Of a DNA stretch of 64,000 bases, positions 16,189 through 25,377 are shown piece after piece (position 1 is the stretch's first letter; every line of letters begins with the position of its first letter). The notes below the pieces were generated by a model. It ran no database searches. It saw nothing but the letters and a program-made list of their open reading frames with translations, and had not been told where the DNA came from. Made by a program: the position numbers and the translations under genes. This DNA comes from DATJOJ01 sp035507035 (GTDB lineage Bacteria; Acidobacteriota; Terriglobia; Terriglobales; Acidobacteriaceae), in the NCBI GenBank assembly GCA_035507035.1, contig DATJOJ010000061.1:1-64000 (forward strand), given 5' to 3'.

Positions 16189-17190
16189 CTATTCCGCCGC
16201 CGAATTGCTTAGTGCGAGTTGGCCGTTAAGGCGGTTCAGCGCGTCACGCGCAGGAGCGTAGTTTGTGGCGAGCGAAAGCGCGGCTCGATATTCTTCAGCT
16301 GCGGCTTGCTTGTTGCCCTGACTCTCCAGCAGTTTCCCGAGCAAATAATGAGCTCTGAATGCAGGGGCATCTTCGACTGTAGCGCCTGAAAGGTAGCGAC
16401 GCATCAGTTGAGCCGCGAGAGGAACTTCCCGCTTGGCCCGAACGAGAATCTCTGCTGCTCGCATCAGCACATACGGACTCGATTGTGATGACGAAGAGAT
16501 ATGCTCGATCGCGCCCTGCATCTGATCCAACCGCCCATTCCGCCGATAAAATTCCGCCAGGCCGAGCCATGTACCTGGCTTGTTTCCACTCGCTTGAATG
16601 GCCGCACGGTACTCGTTTTCAGCCACGGGCAGGTCGCCTTTTTTCTCCGCGATCCGGGCCTTCATAATGTGCGCCTGAGCCGGATCAAGAGATGATATTT
16701 GCTGCGCTTCCGTCTCGGCCTTGTCCTTGCCGCCGCCCATCAGGCCGGGCGCTTCCAGGTAATATTCCCCAAGATCCGATCGAGCTTCTACATCATTGGG
16801 GTCGAGCCGCACCGCGGTCTCAAACTCGGCACGAACTTTTTTCGCCAGGCTCGCCGCCGACCAGAAGCTGGAATGGTCCGCTTTCTCCCCATACACTCGG
16901 CCGAGCCATAGATGATATCGGCTGTTGCTTGGCTCGATCGCGACCGCCTTTTGACAAGCTCGAATGCCGGCATCCCAATCCTCAACGAGCATGTGCGCAC
17001 GGCACAACAGATTGTAGGAACTCGCATCAGGTGAATACGTTACTTTACTTTGTAACGTTGTAATAAGATCATCGACCCGACCCTGAGCCAGCAATGACTC
17101 CGGCGATAACGTAGGTGCTGCGAACAACGGCAGGCAGACCGGCACGGTCATCATCGCCACGAGCAGTTTTTGCAAGAAACCTCGAAACAT
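16189..17190 (-). CDS. Exported TPR protein
   Basis: A 333-aa protein with a signal peptide (MFRGFLQKLLVAMMTVPVCLPLFA) and several tetratricopeptide repeats: SYNLLCRAHMLVEDWDAGIRACQKAV, YHLWLGRVYGEKA, ARSDLGEYYLEAPGL and AHYLLGKLLESQGNKQAAAEEY. It starts 2 bases after the stop of the membrane-fusion protein gene, so the pair is an operon. TPR proteins are scaffolds; a partner role for the adaptor is inferred from position only. Confidence 0.8.
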   Translation of the reverse strand: MFRGFLQKLLVAMMTVPVCLPLFAAPTLSPESLLAQGRVDDLITTLQSKVTYSPDASSYNLLCRAHMLVEDWDAGIRACQKAVAIEPSNSRYHLWLGRVYGEKADHSSFWSAASLAKKVRAEFETAVRLDPNDVEARSDLGEYYLEAPGLMGGGKDKAETEAQQISSLDPAQAHIMKARIAEKKGDLPVAENEYRAAIQASGNKPGTWLGLAEFYRRNGRLDQMQGAIEHISSSSQSSPYVLMRAAEILVRAKREVPLAAQLMRRYLSGATVEDAPAFRAHYLLGKLLESQGNKQAAAEEYRAALSLATNYAPARDALNRLNGQLALSNSAAE

Positions 17191-17192
17191 TA

Positions 17193-18443
17193 TTAGTGAA
17201 CCACCCTGACCGCCAGTCCATTTCTCAGCGGTTTTGAATTGATAGAGGTCAATGCGACCAAAGCATTCTCAGTCAGGCCACTAGTGACTTCCACCTGCGT
17301 AAGATTCGAAATCGAAGTCTTCACATCGCGGCGCTGCAGCATTTCGCCTTGAATTTCGTAAACAAATGTTTGGCTGTCTTCTTGATGGACGGCTTCGCGC
17401 GGAACCGTTAGCACATCTTTGTGCTCGGCAGTAACCACGTTTACGTCGACGTTGACATTAGGAAGCAGACGGAAATCGCTGTTATCAACGATGAAGATAG
17501 TCTCGCCCACGTTACGTGTATTGTGTAACTTGATCACGGCAGGAACGGTGCTCACGGTGCTGTGCCACACTCTGCCGGGCATGGCGTCCCATGTAACCTC
17601 GATGGGATCGCCGGGAGCAAGCCGCGCAATGTCGGGCTCGTCGACAAAAGCGCGCACGCGAACCTTCGAGAGGTCCGCCTCCTGCAAAACCAAATCACCG
17701 GGATTCACGTAAGCGCCCTGGAGAACTGGAATGGAGTAGACCACCCCATCAAAGGGCGCTCGGACGTTCAGTTGGTTGAGACGATCCTCAGCGGCCGCAT
17801 AGGCAGCTTCGGCCTCGGTCTTCTGCGCCTGCACCCGCGCGATCTCGGGTTCCGAGTAGCGCTCTTTCTTTTTCTGTTCCAAGAGGTTCAGATCGGCATT
17901 GGCACGCTGAAGCTGATCATTCGCGGCCTTAACCTCGCCAGCAGACGCGGCGCCGTCCTGCTGCAGACGCTGCAGCGCGTCGTAGTTGCGCTGAGCCGTA
18001 TCGCGGGAGGCACGGGCTTTCACGATCTGCGAATCCAGGGTTAAAACTTCTTCACGGTTCCCGCCATTCTGCGTTGCGCTGCCCTCGGCTTGGGCGGTAC
18101 GAACCTGGGCCAGAGCGCGGGCTGCTTCGCTTCGCGCATCCGTGTCATTCATCTTCACTAAAAGCTGGCCCCTCTTCACGTGCTGCCCTTCTTTCACCAA
18201 GATTGTGTTCACCGTCGTACCGACTGGAGCGTGAGCTTCAAAATTCTGTAGCGGCTCCACTTTTCCATTGGTAGAGACGACGCTGCGAATGTTCATCCGC
18301 TGCGCAGCTGCCGCACGCACCGGCACACTGTCACCGCGGGACATGAACGAAGCAAGCAGCACCACAGCTGCTGCCACGAGCAATGTGCCCAACAGCCAGC
18401 GATGTCGATGCCAAAAGCCGCCACTGTTTATTATCAACGGCAT
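17193..18443 (-). CDS. Membrane-fusion (HlyD/RND-type) periplasmic adaptor
   Basis: A 416-aa adaptor. A single membrane anchor is at residues 14-35 (RWLLGTLLVAAAVVLLASFM). The lipoyl half-motif is FEAHAPVGTTVNTILVKEGQHVKRGQLLVKM. A long coiled-coil hairpin (about 95-200, rich in Ala/Gln/Glu) follows, then LNVRAPFDGVVYSIPV and VRAFVDEPDIARLAPGDP beta-barrel segments. Such proteins bridge an inner-membrane exporter and an outer-membrane channel. No ABC or RND transporter gene is in the window, only the downstream TPR gene. The substrate cannot be inferred. Confidence 0.87.
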   Translation of the reverse strand: MPLIINSGGFWHRHRWLLGTLLVAAAVVLLASFMSRGDSVPVRAAAAQRMNIRSVVSTNGKVEPLQNFEAHAPVGTTVNTILVKEGQHVKRGQLLVKMNDTDARSEAARALAQVRTAQAEGSATQNGGNREEVLTLDSQIVKARASRDTAQRNYDALQRLQQDGAASAGEVKAANDQLQRANADLNLLEQKKKERYSEPEIARVQAQKTEAEAAYAAAEDRLNQLNVRAPFDGVVYSIPVLQGAYVNPGDLVLQEADLSKVRVRAFVDEPDIARLAPGDPIEVTWDAMPGRVWHSTVSTVPAVIKLHNTRNVGETIFIVDNSDFRLLPNVNVDVNVVTAEHKDVLTVPREAVHQEDSQTFVYEIQGEMLQRRDVKTSISNLTQVEVTSGLTENALVALTSINSKPLRNGLAVRVVH

Positions 18444-18618
18444 ATGGGTGGTGGAACCATTAAATGTACCACCGCTGGCTCTTTTTAGGTTACGAACGGA
18501 ACTATAGGTTTGGATGCGTCAAGGCAGGAAAAGACCCGGAAAAAGCTTGCCGGACGCTCAGCTGTGAGCTTTCAATTTGAGATTTTGGCGGCTGCGGTTC
18601 AGCTGGTTACAATGAGAC

Positions 18619-19041
18619 ATGAAGCAGCCGCGCTACACACAGGAGCACGCGAAAGCGGGCCTCGACGCAAAATTTCCTGAGATCGAAACCTGGCCCAATC
18701 AATTTCCAGGATACGAAATCGTGGTGGATGATCCAGAATTTACGTCAGTTTGCCCGAAGACCGGATTGCCGGATTTTGGGACGCTGACGATCCGCTACAC
18801 GCCCAACAAGAAGTGCCTGGAGCTGAAATCGCTCAAAGAATATTTGCAGTCGTACAGAAACCTAGGAATTTTTCAAGAGAACATCGTCAATCGCGTGCTG
18901 GAAGATGTGGTGCGCTGGGCCAGGCCGGTGTGGGCGGAGGTAAAGGGCGATTTCCGGCCTCGGGGCGGGATTTCCACTGTGGTGGTGGCGAGGTGGCCGA
19001 GGGAAATAAATCCAGCTCGAAAGAAAAACCGGCGACAATAG
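18619..19041 (+). CDS. queF: NADPH-dependent preQ0 reductase QueF
   Basis: A 140-aa unimodular QueF that reduces 7-cyano-7-deazaguanine to preQ1 for queuosine in tRNA. The catalytic Cys is in FTSVCPKTGLPDFGT. The QueF motif is LELKSLKEYLQSYRN, and the Glu/His-equivalent region NIVNRVLEDVV follows. The length is that of the short, GTP-cyclohydrolase-like class. The C-terminal tail is basic (NPARKKNRRQ). No other queuosine gene is adjacent. Confidence 0.93.
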   Translation: MKQPRYTQEHAKAGLDAKFPEIETWPNQFPGYEIVVDDPEFTSVCPKTGLPDFGTLTIRYTPNKKCLELKSLKEYLQSYRNLGIFQENIVNRVLEDVVRWARPVWAEVKGDFRPRGGISTVVVARWPREINPARKKNRRQ

Positions 19042-19309
19042 GCGGATCTCACCCGCGTACCTGTGGAAGGTGAAACACAGTGGGCCATTTTGTGATCGAA
19101 GAATTAGAAAATCTAACCCAGGTATCCGCAAGTGGCTTTCTCTTCTAGTGATGCTCACTAAATGAGTTACTCTCCTTGCCGAAAAATGAGAGACATATGT
19201 TTCATTTGCTCGGATTGTCCACTCCTTTTTTGGCAGTCGGCTTGCTTGCAAGAGATCACACTTATTTCATTTACGGCGGCTGTGCCGTTCTCGCTGCGAG
19301 GAACGCTGG

Positions 19310-20659
19310 GTGAAAACTACCGATCTGATCCTGCCTTCATACACAGAAGCTTTTCGCTGTATCGGCACGGCTTGTGAGGACACGTGTTGCAGCGGCTGGC
19401 TCGTCCCTATTGATCGAGGGACTCATGAGAAGTTCCAGGCGTTACCCGCTGGCCCACTGCGCACGCTGATCAATGCCAACATCCAGATTACGGTGGAGAG
19501 TGAGGGCAGGTCCAAGCCGCCCACCTTCGCTACTCTTCGGATGACTGGTAACCATCAATGCCCGCTCCTCTCGGAAGACCGTCTCTGCCGCATCCAGGCG
19601 GAGTACGGGGAAACGTTTCTTCCTCCTACGTGTGCGAGCTACCCAAGAACTTCCCATAGGATTGGAGGCATCGAGGAAAAGGTGCTGATGCTGTCTTGTC
19701 CCGAGGCTGCGCGTCTTGTGCTTCTGAATCCAGACCTATTGAGTCCCGTGCATCCCGCGATAACCGAGCCGGTTTGCAGCGAGATCGCAGGCGATGCAAC
19801 GGAACAGTCGCGCTCACCCCAGGCTTGGTTCTGGTCGATTCGAAAATGCGTGCTCGCCGTTGTGCGCAATCGCGCCTACCCAATCTGGCAGCGCCTGTTT
19901 TTGCTCGGTCTCTTGTGCGGGCAACTGGATGCCATCGCCAACGGTGAGCTTGATTGCCCTATCCCGGCATATCTGCACGAGTTTGAAGCTATTGTTCTCG
20001 TGGGCAGCCTGCGCGCGGGCATGGACGCTCTCCCCGCCGACTGTGCGCTGCAATTGGATGTCGTGCTGAGACTGGCCGGAATGCTGCTTACGAAATGCAA
20101 CGCGAGCCCGCGATTCTTCGATTGCGTCCATGCGTTTACAGCGGGCATTGGCAACGGTCCGGGCGCTACTCTGGAGAGCCTGACCGCACGCTACACGCAG
20201 GCGCACGACCAGTTCTATGCGCCGTTCTTCGACCGGCACCCCTACATCCTGGAGAACTACCTGATTAATACGATTTTCCGATGCCAGTATCCTTTCGGCC
20301 GCGGAGGAACATCGCCCAGCAGTCGTCCATCCCTGGCTCGTGAACACGCTTTGCTGACAGGCCAGTTCGCTCTTATGAGAGGATTGCTGATCGGCGTAGC
20401 TGGCTTTCACGCCGAGGCATTCTGTGCCAATCACGTGGTGTTTACCGTGCAATCGGCCTCCAAACATTTCGAGCATCACCCCGACTTCCTTAATCAAGTT
20501 TATGACCTGCTCGCAGAAAGCCGGATGGAAGGTGACCGAGGAAGAGCGATCCTGCTTAGGCACACGGAACCACCAGGGTTGGCGTCGCAAACCGGTGTGA
20601 CGGGCTTAATCGCTCGTTGGGAGCGAGAGCCAAAAACGAAAGCTACTTGCCCACCATAA
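19310..20659 (+). CDS. FliB-like lysine-N-methylase family protein
   Basis: A 449-aa protein resembling flagellin lysine-N-methylase FliB. Signatures: LPSYTEAFRCIGTACEDTCCSGW near the N-terminus, then CPLLSEDRLCRIQAEYGETFLP followed by CASYPR and MLSCPEAARL. These cysteines (C-x4-C-x3-CC plus later pairs) fit a metal or iron-sulfur cluster. The GTG start is preceded by GAGGAA. No flagellar gene occurs in 64 kb, so the methylated target is unknown. Its last 17 bases overlap the convergent hydrolase gene. Confidence 0.8.
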   Translation: MKTTDLILPSYTEAFRCIGTACEDTCCSGWLVPIDRGTHEKFQALPAGPLRTLINANIQITVESEGRSKPPTFATLRMTGNHQCPLLSEDRLCRIQAEYGETFLPPTCASYPRTSHRIGGIEEKVLMLSCPEAARLVLLNPDLLSPVHPAITEPVCSEIAGDATEQSRSPQAWFWSIRKCVLAVVRNRAYPIWQRLFLLGLLCGQLDAIANGELDCPIPAYLHEFEAIVLVGSLRAGMDALPADCALQLDVVLRLAGMLLTKCNASPRFFDCVHAFTAGIGNGPGATLESLTARYTQAHDQFYAPFFDRHPYILENYLINTIFRCQYPFGRGGTSPSSRPSLAREHALLTGQFALMRGLLIGVAGFHAEAFCANHVVFTVQSASKHFEHHPDFLNQVYDLLAESRMEGDRGRAILLRHTEPPGLASQTGVTGLIARWEREPKTKATCPP

Positions 20660-21743
20660 ACTCCCTAATCTGCTCATTCAAAAACTTCTCATCTGCCGGA
20701 TCGGCGCCTGCACCCGCGGGATGCCCCCAGAGCGATGAGATCGGCACGAGCGAGATCATTTTCGGATTGAACGCAGCTTCGTAACGCGCATCGCCGATGG
20801 GAAAGTAAAGATCGGTTTCACTCGGCATGTAAAGAAAAGGAACTTTGATGGAAGCGAGTGCTTTCCCGACGTCGCCGTTGAAGCCGGCCGTCGTGCCGAC
20901 ATCGTGCTTCTCCCAGGTGCGCATTTGAAGAATCAAATCGTTGGCATCGGCTCCGGGGATGAAGTTGGTGCGGAAATTATTTAGTACCTGCGCAAAGGTC
21001 GTGCCCGGTTTCTCGGTTTCCCGCCACAATTCTTTGCGCCACCACTCCTGTGAAAACAGCCACGCGGTCCAAACTACCGCAAAAGCCTCGAGGCCTTTTT
21101 TCGGAGGAGTCGTGTAGTCGCCGTTCTGGAAGGCGGCGTCGGCGGTGAGAGCGGCGATCTGGCCTTCGAGGCGCACAAATCCGTGCGGGTAAGTTTTGGC
21201 CGTGCCGCAGGTGGCCACGATGCGGTCGGAGAAATCGGGATAGCTTACCGCCCATTGAAAAGCCTGCTGCGCTCCCATGGAAAATCCGATGATGGCGCGA
21301 ACATGCGTGATGTGCAGTTCTTGGGTGAGCAGGCGATGTACGGCCTCCACGTTGTCGCGAATGGTTGTAACTGGAAAGCGAGGGCCATGGAATGGCTCGG
21401 GAGTGTTGCTTGGGGAAGAGGAGTGCCCGTTGCCAAAGAGTTCGGTGGCTACGACAAAAACCTTGGAGGGATTGAGCGCGTGTCCCTCGCCGATCACCCA
21501 CTCGTATCCGTGATAATCGGCCATGTAATGTGAAGGCACGAGAATGGCGTTGTCGCGGGCCGCGTTGAGATGGCCGTAGGTTCCGTAAACAATGATTGCT
21601 CTAGGCAGCGTGACGCCGCTCTCCGTGTGGAAGTTAGCGATGACGAACTCGTGACGCTCGGAGGGCGGAGCTTTGGGAGCAGAGTCCTGGGCGGCGACGA
21701 GCGAGGGAACCAGAATAACTGCGATGGCCAAGAGCCTTTTCAT
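20643..21743 (-). CDS. Exported alpha/beta-hydrolase related to homoserine O-acetyltransferase
   Basis: A 366-aa protein with a signal peptide (MKRLLAIAVILVPSLVAAQ). The fold follows MetX: ATELFGNGHSSSPSN, FPVTTIRDNVEAVHRLL, nucleophile motif GFSMGAQQAFQWA, Asp in PSETDLYFP and His in WGHPAGAGA. The nucleophile Ser, Asp and His are all present, so it should be active, probably as an acyltransferase or esterase outside the cytoplasm instead of in methionine synthesis. The frame is open upstream to 22310, but the signal peptide marks 21743 as the start. It overlaps the FliB-like gene tail to tail. Confidence 0.85.
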   Translation of the reverse strand: MKRLLAIAVILVPSLVAAQDSAPKAPPSERHEFVIANFHTESGVTLPRAIIVYGTYGHLNAARDNAILVPSHYMADYHGYEWVIGEGHALNPSKVFVVATELFGNGHSSSPSNTPEPFHGPRFPVTTIRDNVEAVHRLLTQELHITHVRAIIGFSMGAQQAFQWAVSYPDFSDRIVATCGTAKTYPHGFVRLEGQIAALTADAAFQNGDYTTPPKKGLEAFAVVWTAWLFSQEWWRKELWRETEKPGTTFAQVLNNFRTNFIPGADANDLILQMRTWEKHDVGTTAGFNGDVGKALASIKVPFLYMPSETDLYFPIGDARYEAAFNPKMISLVPISSLWGHPAGAGADPADEKFLNEQIREFMVGK

Positions 21744-21754
21744 ATTCAGTCCTG

Positions 21755-21912
21755 GTGCTCCCAAAAGTGCCATCTCGAGCGAAGCCTCGCCATGTGCTGT
21801 GAGCAGCGAGACTGCTGTTTGCCTCGAGTCTTGGAGACAGCATCTTTCTCGACTCCGCTCGAGTCCCGCGAGGCGGACAATCTTGCAGCGCTCGAATGAC
21901 AATATCAGGAAT
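21755..21912. repeat. Possible dispersed palindromic (REP-like) element
   Basis: Between the hydrolase and MFS genes lies a stretch with repeated TCGAGCGAAGC/GCTTCGCTCGA-type and CTCGACTCC/CTCGAGTC words. Read on the minus strand it begins GTCATTCGAGCG and ends GGCTTCGCTCGAGATGGCA. Such segments look like the intergenic palindromic repeats seen in several acidobacterial genomes. Only one copy is in this window, so repeat status is a guess. Confidence 0.3.
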
Positions 21913-21995
21913 GTCAGAAAACAATCGAGAATTTCGCGCGGAACTTCGCCTGCCACTCCAAGGCAAATGCGACGCATGTTATATTCCTTCCCCAA

Positions 21996-23234
21996 GTGAC
22001 CTCGCGAAAGCTCTATCCCTGGACGGCGCTGGCGGTGCTGACAGTGCTGAACCTGCTTAACTACATCGATCGCTCCGTCTTGTTCGCCGTGCAGCCGCTG
22101 GTGCAGGCCGAATTTCACTTGACTAACGTCGAAGTCGGCTATCTCACCACCGCATTCATCGGCTTCTACATGGTCGCGGCGCCATTTACCGGGCCGCTCG
22201 CCGATCGATATTCCCGCAAGCTCATCATCGCCCTGGGGGCAATCTTCTGGAGCCTGCTGACCCTGCTCACGGCGGTCACGCATACCTATTGGGAACTGCT
22301 GGTGCGTCACACGCTGGTCGGCATTGGCGAAGCCACGTTCGTGACCATTGCCCCGACATTCGTCGCCGATCTTTTTCCCGAGCGCTTGCGCGGCCGCATC
22401 TTCGGAATTTTTTATCTGGCGATTCCTGTCGGCACGGCCGCGGGATACTTACTTGGCGGAAAACTCGGCCCCGAGCACGGATGGAGATTTCCTTTCTATA
22501 TCGCCGCGCTGCCCGGATTTCTGCTTGGGCTGGCCGTGCTATTTCTCGCCGAGCCCTCGCGCGGACAGTTCGATTCGCTGAAAGAAACGCCGGAGCGGGG
22601 AACGATTCTTGGGCTGGCGCGCAATCCCGCGTTCTGGACAGTCACGCTCGGCATGGCTGCGGGAACGTTTTCGCTCGGCGGGATACAAGTTTGGATGCCA
22701 ACGTTTCTCTCGCAAACCCGTGGCTACTCATTGGAGTCTGCGAATTTGATGTTCGGTGGAATCGTGGTCGTCGACGGAATTCTGGCATCGCTGATTGGCG
22801 GATGGCTAGGGGACGTGCTGCTGCCGCGAATGAAAGGATCCTATTACTTCGTCTCAGCCATAAGCATGGGCCTGGGCGTTCCAGTCATGATCGTCGCCCT
22901 ATGGGTCAAAGGCCCGCTGATGATGCCGGCGATCGCAATCGCGGCGTTTCTTTTGCTGGTGAACACCTCACCGCTGAACACGGCGCTCGTCAATTCTGTA
23001 GGTGCGCACATTCGCGCGACGGCCATCGCGGTCAATATTTTTATCTTTCATCTGCTCGGCGATGTGCCGTCGCCAACTCTCATGGGATACGTGGCTGACT
23101 GGCACTCACTGCAAGCTGCATTCATTCTGCCCGTAATCGCGATGGCAATATCGTCGGCGATCCTTTTCTACGGGATGCGATTTGCGCCAGCCGTCTCAAC
23201 CAATCATCGGACGGCGGAAGTCAGCGCCGGATGA
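21996..23234 (+). CDS. Major facilitator superfamily transporter (Spinster-like)
   Basis: A 412-aa carrier with about 12 hydrophobic segments. The N-terminus LTVLNLLNYIDRSVLFAVQPLV and the loop GPLADRYSRKLII between helices 2 and 3 are typical of the family, and GIGEATFVTIAPTFVADLFPERLRGR is the helix 4-5 signature of Spinster-type carriers. The GTG start at 21996 is the only one near the first helix and lacks a clear ribosome site. The stop overlaps the next gene's ATG by 4 bases (ATGA), so transport and glycosylation may be coupled. Confidence 0.85.
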   Translation: MTSRKLYPWTALAVLTVLNLLNYIDRSVLFAVQPLVQAEFHLTNVEVGYLTTAFIGFYMVAAPFTGPLADRYSRKLIIALGAIFWSLLTLLTAVTHTYWELLVRHTLVGIGEATFVTIAPTFVADLFPERLRGRIFGIFYLAIPVGTAAGYLLGGKLGPEHGWRFPFYIAALPGFLLGLAVLFLAEPSRGQFDSLKETPERGTILGLARNPAFWTVTLGMAAGTFSLGGIQVWMPTFLSQTRGYSLESANLMFGGIVVVDGILASLIGGWLGDVLLPRMKGSYYFVSAISMGLGVPVMIVALWVKGPLMMPAIAIAAFLLLVNTSPLNTALVNSVGAHIRATAIAVNIFIFHLLGDVPSPTLMGYVADWHSLQAAFILPVIAMAISSAILFYGMRFAPAVSTNHRTAEVSAG

Positions 23235-24400
23235 ATTACGTCCACTGGATCGCGGGCTGCACCCTGGCGCTGGCTTGGCTATCGCGCGTGCTGGACGCAG
23301 CCTTTGGGATGCGGAAGGTCGCCGACATATCCCGCCCGCAGTGGGAGCCGCGCAAAGATTCACCTCAGCCGAGGGTTAGTATCATCGTTCCCGCCCGCAA
23401 TGAAGAAGAGCATATCGAAGAGTCGTTGAACCGCCTGTTGCGTCTGGACTATTCAAATTATGAAGTCATCGCGATTAACGATCGCTCGACCGATCGCACG
23501 GGCGAAGTGATGGACAGGGTTGCGGCAGGGCCTGAGGCGCGTGCGCGGCTCAAGATCATTCACGTTAGGGATTTGCCCCCAGATTGGCTTGGCAAAGTCC
23601 ATGCCATGTGGATCGGCGCGAAGCAGTCGTCGGGAGAATGGTTGCTGTTCACTGATGCCGACGTGCTCTTTCGACGAGATTCACTACGCCGCGCTTTGTT
23701 CTATGCCGAATCGCAACAAGCCGATCATCTCGTGTTGTTTCCCCGCATGGTCATGCATTCCGTGGGCGAGACGATGATGATTGCGTTTTTTCAAACACTA
23801 TTCGTCTTTGGCCATCGCCCGTGGAAAGTCGCCGATCCCCAGGCAAAAGACCACATGGGTGTGGGCGCATTTAACTTAGTTCGACGCAGCGCTTACCAGG
23901 CGATTGGTACTTATGAAGCAATGCGTTTCGAAGTGGTCGATGACATGAAACTGGGCAAGCTGATCAAGAATGCAGGTTACGCGCAACGCAACGTCTTTGG
24001 AGATGATCTGCTTTTGCTACGCTGGGTGAAAGGCACGATGGGAATGGTAAACAATCTCACGAAGAATTCTTTCGCCATCATGTCGTTTCAGTGGCCGCGA
24101 ACCCTGGTGACCGCATTTGTAATGGCATTCTTAAACATCTGGCCTTTTTTCGGAGTATTGCGGGCCCATGGCTGGGCAAAGCTGCCGTATGCGCTCGCGC
24201 TTCTCGGGATATTTGGAATCTATGTGGGCATGTCCCGAAAGTCGGATGTGCCGTTCTATTACGTTGTTCTGCATCCCGTTAGCTCGGCCATGTTCGTTTA
24301 CATTATGCTGCGGTCGATGACTTTGACTCTGGCGCGTGGGGGGATCACGTGGCGGGGAACGTTCTATCCGCTGGAAGAATTGCGCCGGGGAATGGTCTAA
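23231..24400 (+). CDS. Family 2 glycosyltransferase, membrane-bound
   Basis: A 389-aa GT2 enzyme. The GT-A domain (about 45-280) has VSIIVPARNEEEHIEESLNR, INDRSTDRTGEV and the DxD-type LLFTDADVLFRRDS. The block LPPDWLGKVHAMWIGAK and a later EVVDDMKLGKLIKNAGY recall hopene- and carotenoid-associated glycosyltransferases (HpnB/CrtQ type). Two or three C-terminal hydrophobic helices anchor it. The substrate is unknown; translation is coupled to the MFS gene by a 4-base overlap. Confidence 0.85.
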   Translation: MNYVHWIAGCTLALAWLSRVLDAAFGMRKVADISRPQWEPRKDSPQPRVSIIVPARNEEEHIEESLNRLLRLDYSNYEVIAINDRSTDRTGEVMDRVAAGPEARARLKIIHVRDLPPDWLGKVHAMWIGAKQSSGEWLLFTDADVLFRRDSLRRALFYAESQQADHLVLFPRMVMHSVGETMMIAFFQTLFVFGHRPWKVADPQAKDHMGVGAFNLVRRSAYQAIGTYEAMRFEVVDDMKLGKLIKNAGYAQRNVFGDDLLLLRWVKGTMGMVNNLTKNSFAIMSFQWPRTLVTAFVMAFLNIWPFFGVLRAHGWAKLPYALALLGIFGIYVGMSRKSDVPFYYVVLHPVSSAMFVYIMLRSMTLTLARGGITWRGTFYPLEELRRGMV

Positions 24401-24403
24401 CTT

Positions 24404-24907
24404 TCATTCCGGCTCGCCTTCGTTTCCGATCTCGACAGGCAACTTCGGCGTCTGACGCTTCTTGCTGGCCGCTGTGGCCGCTTTCGGCAAACTGAACGTT
24501 CCCGCCCGGTAGTGGCCCTTGTTTTCGACGTCATAATTCTTCGGGAGTTTGGGAATTCTCGCTCCCAAGCCGCCCAGTTGACGCAATTGATCGAGCACAA
24601 TTTCGGCTCGGCCGTCATAAGCTTTCAAGTCCCCATGGATTTCGATTTGGCGGTTCTGCAGTTGGCGCACATCGCCGATATCTCTCAAATGGCCAGGGAA
24701 GATCACAACCGTGAAGGGACAGACGCGGAAATCTTCACAGAAGTCAAAATAGGTTACACCGCTGCCACCGGATTTCACCCGCAGAACGGTTCCGGTGATA
24801 CATTGAGTTTCGCCGATATGATCGCGAGCTTGTGTGAAGGGAATGCAGTCGGCAAAAGAAAGGGTAGAGCAGAGTAAAACCAGCGCGGAACATCTCGTAA
24901 GAGTCAC
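24404..24907 (-). CDS. Exported OB-fold protein of unknown function
   Basis: A 167-aa protein with a signal peptide (MTLTRCSALVLLCSTLSFA). The core GETQCITGTVLRVKSGGSG, then TYFDFCEDFRVCPFTVVIF and QNRQIEIHGDLKAYDGRAEIVL, has the strand pattern of an OB fold like those next to secreted nucleases. Three cysteines (C-I-T, F-C-E, V-C-P) could form disulfides. The C-terminal 40 residues are Pro/Lys-rich. Nucleic-acid binding is inferred from fold only. Confidence 0.65.
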   Translation of the reverse strand: MTLTRCSALVLLCSTLSFADCIPFTQARDHIGETQCITGTVLRVKSGGSGVTYFDFCEDFRVCPFTVVIFPGHLRDIGDVRQLQNRQIEIHGDLKAYDGRAEIVLDQLRQLGGLGARIPKLPKNYDVENKGHYRAGTFSLPKAATAASKKRQTPKLPVEIGNEGEPE

Positions 24908-25032
24908 GAACCTTTATAGTTCGTGGTCAAGCAATTCTCCGTGATTAGCATCACGAGAAAGCAGGCGTTGTCCCGAAACGGAAAGAGGCGTCGAAGGGCC
25001 GCGCACACGGCGCAGCCCGCGCCCAAACAGAT

Positions 25033-25377
25033 TTACTTGAACGCCTTGACCGCCGCCGCCTCATCGTCCTTCACATCAAAAACCGTATACAGCTTGGTAA
25101 TTTGCAGCAGGTCGTGGACTTTCTTGGTCAAGTTGAGCAACTTGAGTTCGCCGCCCTGGTTGCGCACGGTGGTAAACGCGCTCACCAGTTCGCCGATTCC
25201 CGAGCTGTCGATGTAGTTCACGTCTCCAAGATTTAGGAGAATCTTCTTTTGTCCTTTGCCCAACAGGTCGCGCACCGCGTCCCGCAGGATCACGCTGCCT
25301 TCCCCCAGAGTGATACGGCCACTGCAATCCACGATGGCGACGCCATCCACCTGACGCGTACTGGTTTTCATGCTCAC
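25033..25377 (-). CDS. STAS-domain anti-sigma factor antagonist
   Basis: A 114-aa STAS protein of the SpoIIAA/RsbV type. VDGVAIVDCSGRITLGEG and LLNLGDVNYIDSSGIGELVSA are the two signature segments. The second Ser of DSSGIG is the usual phosphorylation site. Its ATG overlaps the stop of the RsbW-like kinase gene by 4 bases, so the two are translated together as a switch pair. No sigma-B-type factor is adjacent. Confidence 0.93.
   Translation of the reverse strand: MSMKTSTRQVDGVAIVDCSGRITLGEGSVILRDAVRDLLGKGQKKILLNLGDVNYIDSSGIGELVSAFTTVRNQGGELKLLNLTKKVHDLLQITKLYTVFDVKDDEAAAVKAFK

Noticed and set aside
21744..22310. N-terminal extension of the MetX-like hydrolase
   Set aside because: The extension is low in family similarity and overlaps the MFS gene, while a clean signal peptide begins at 21743.
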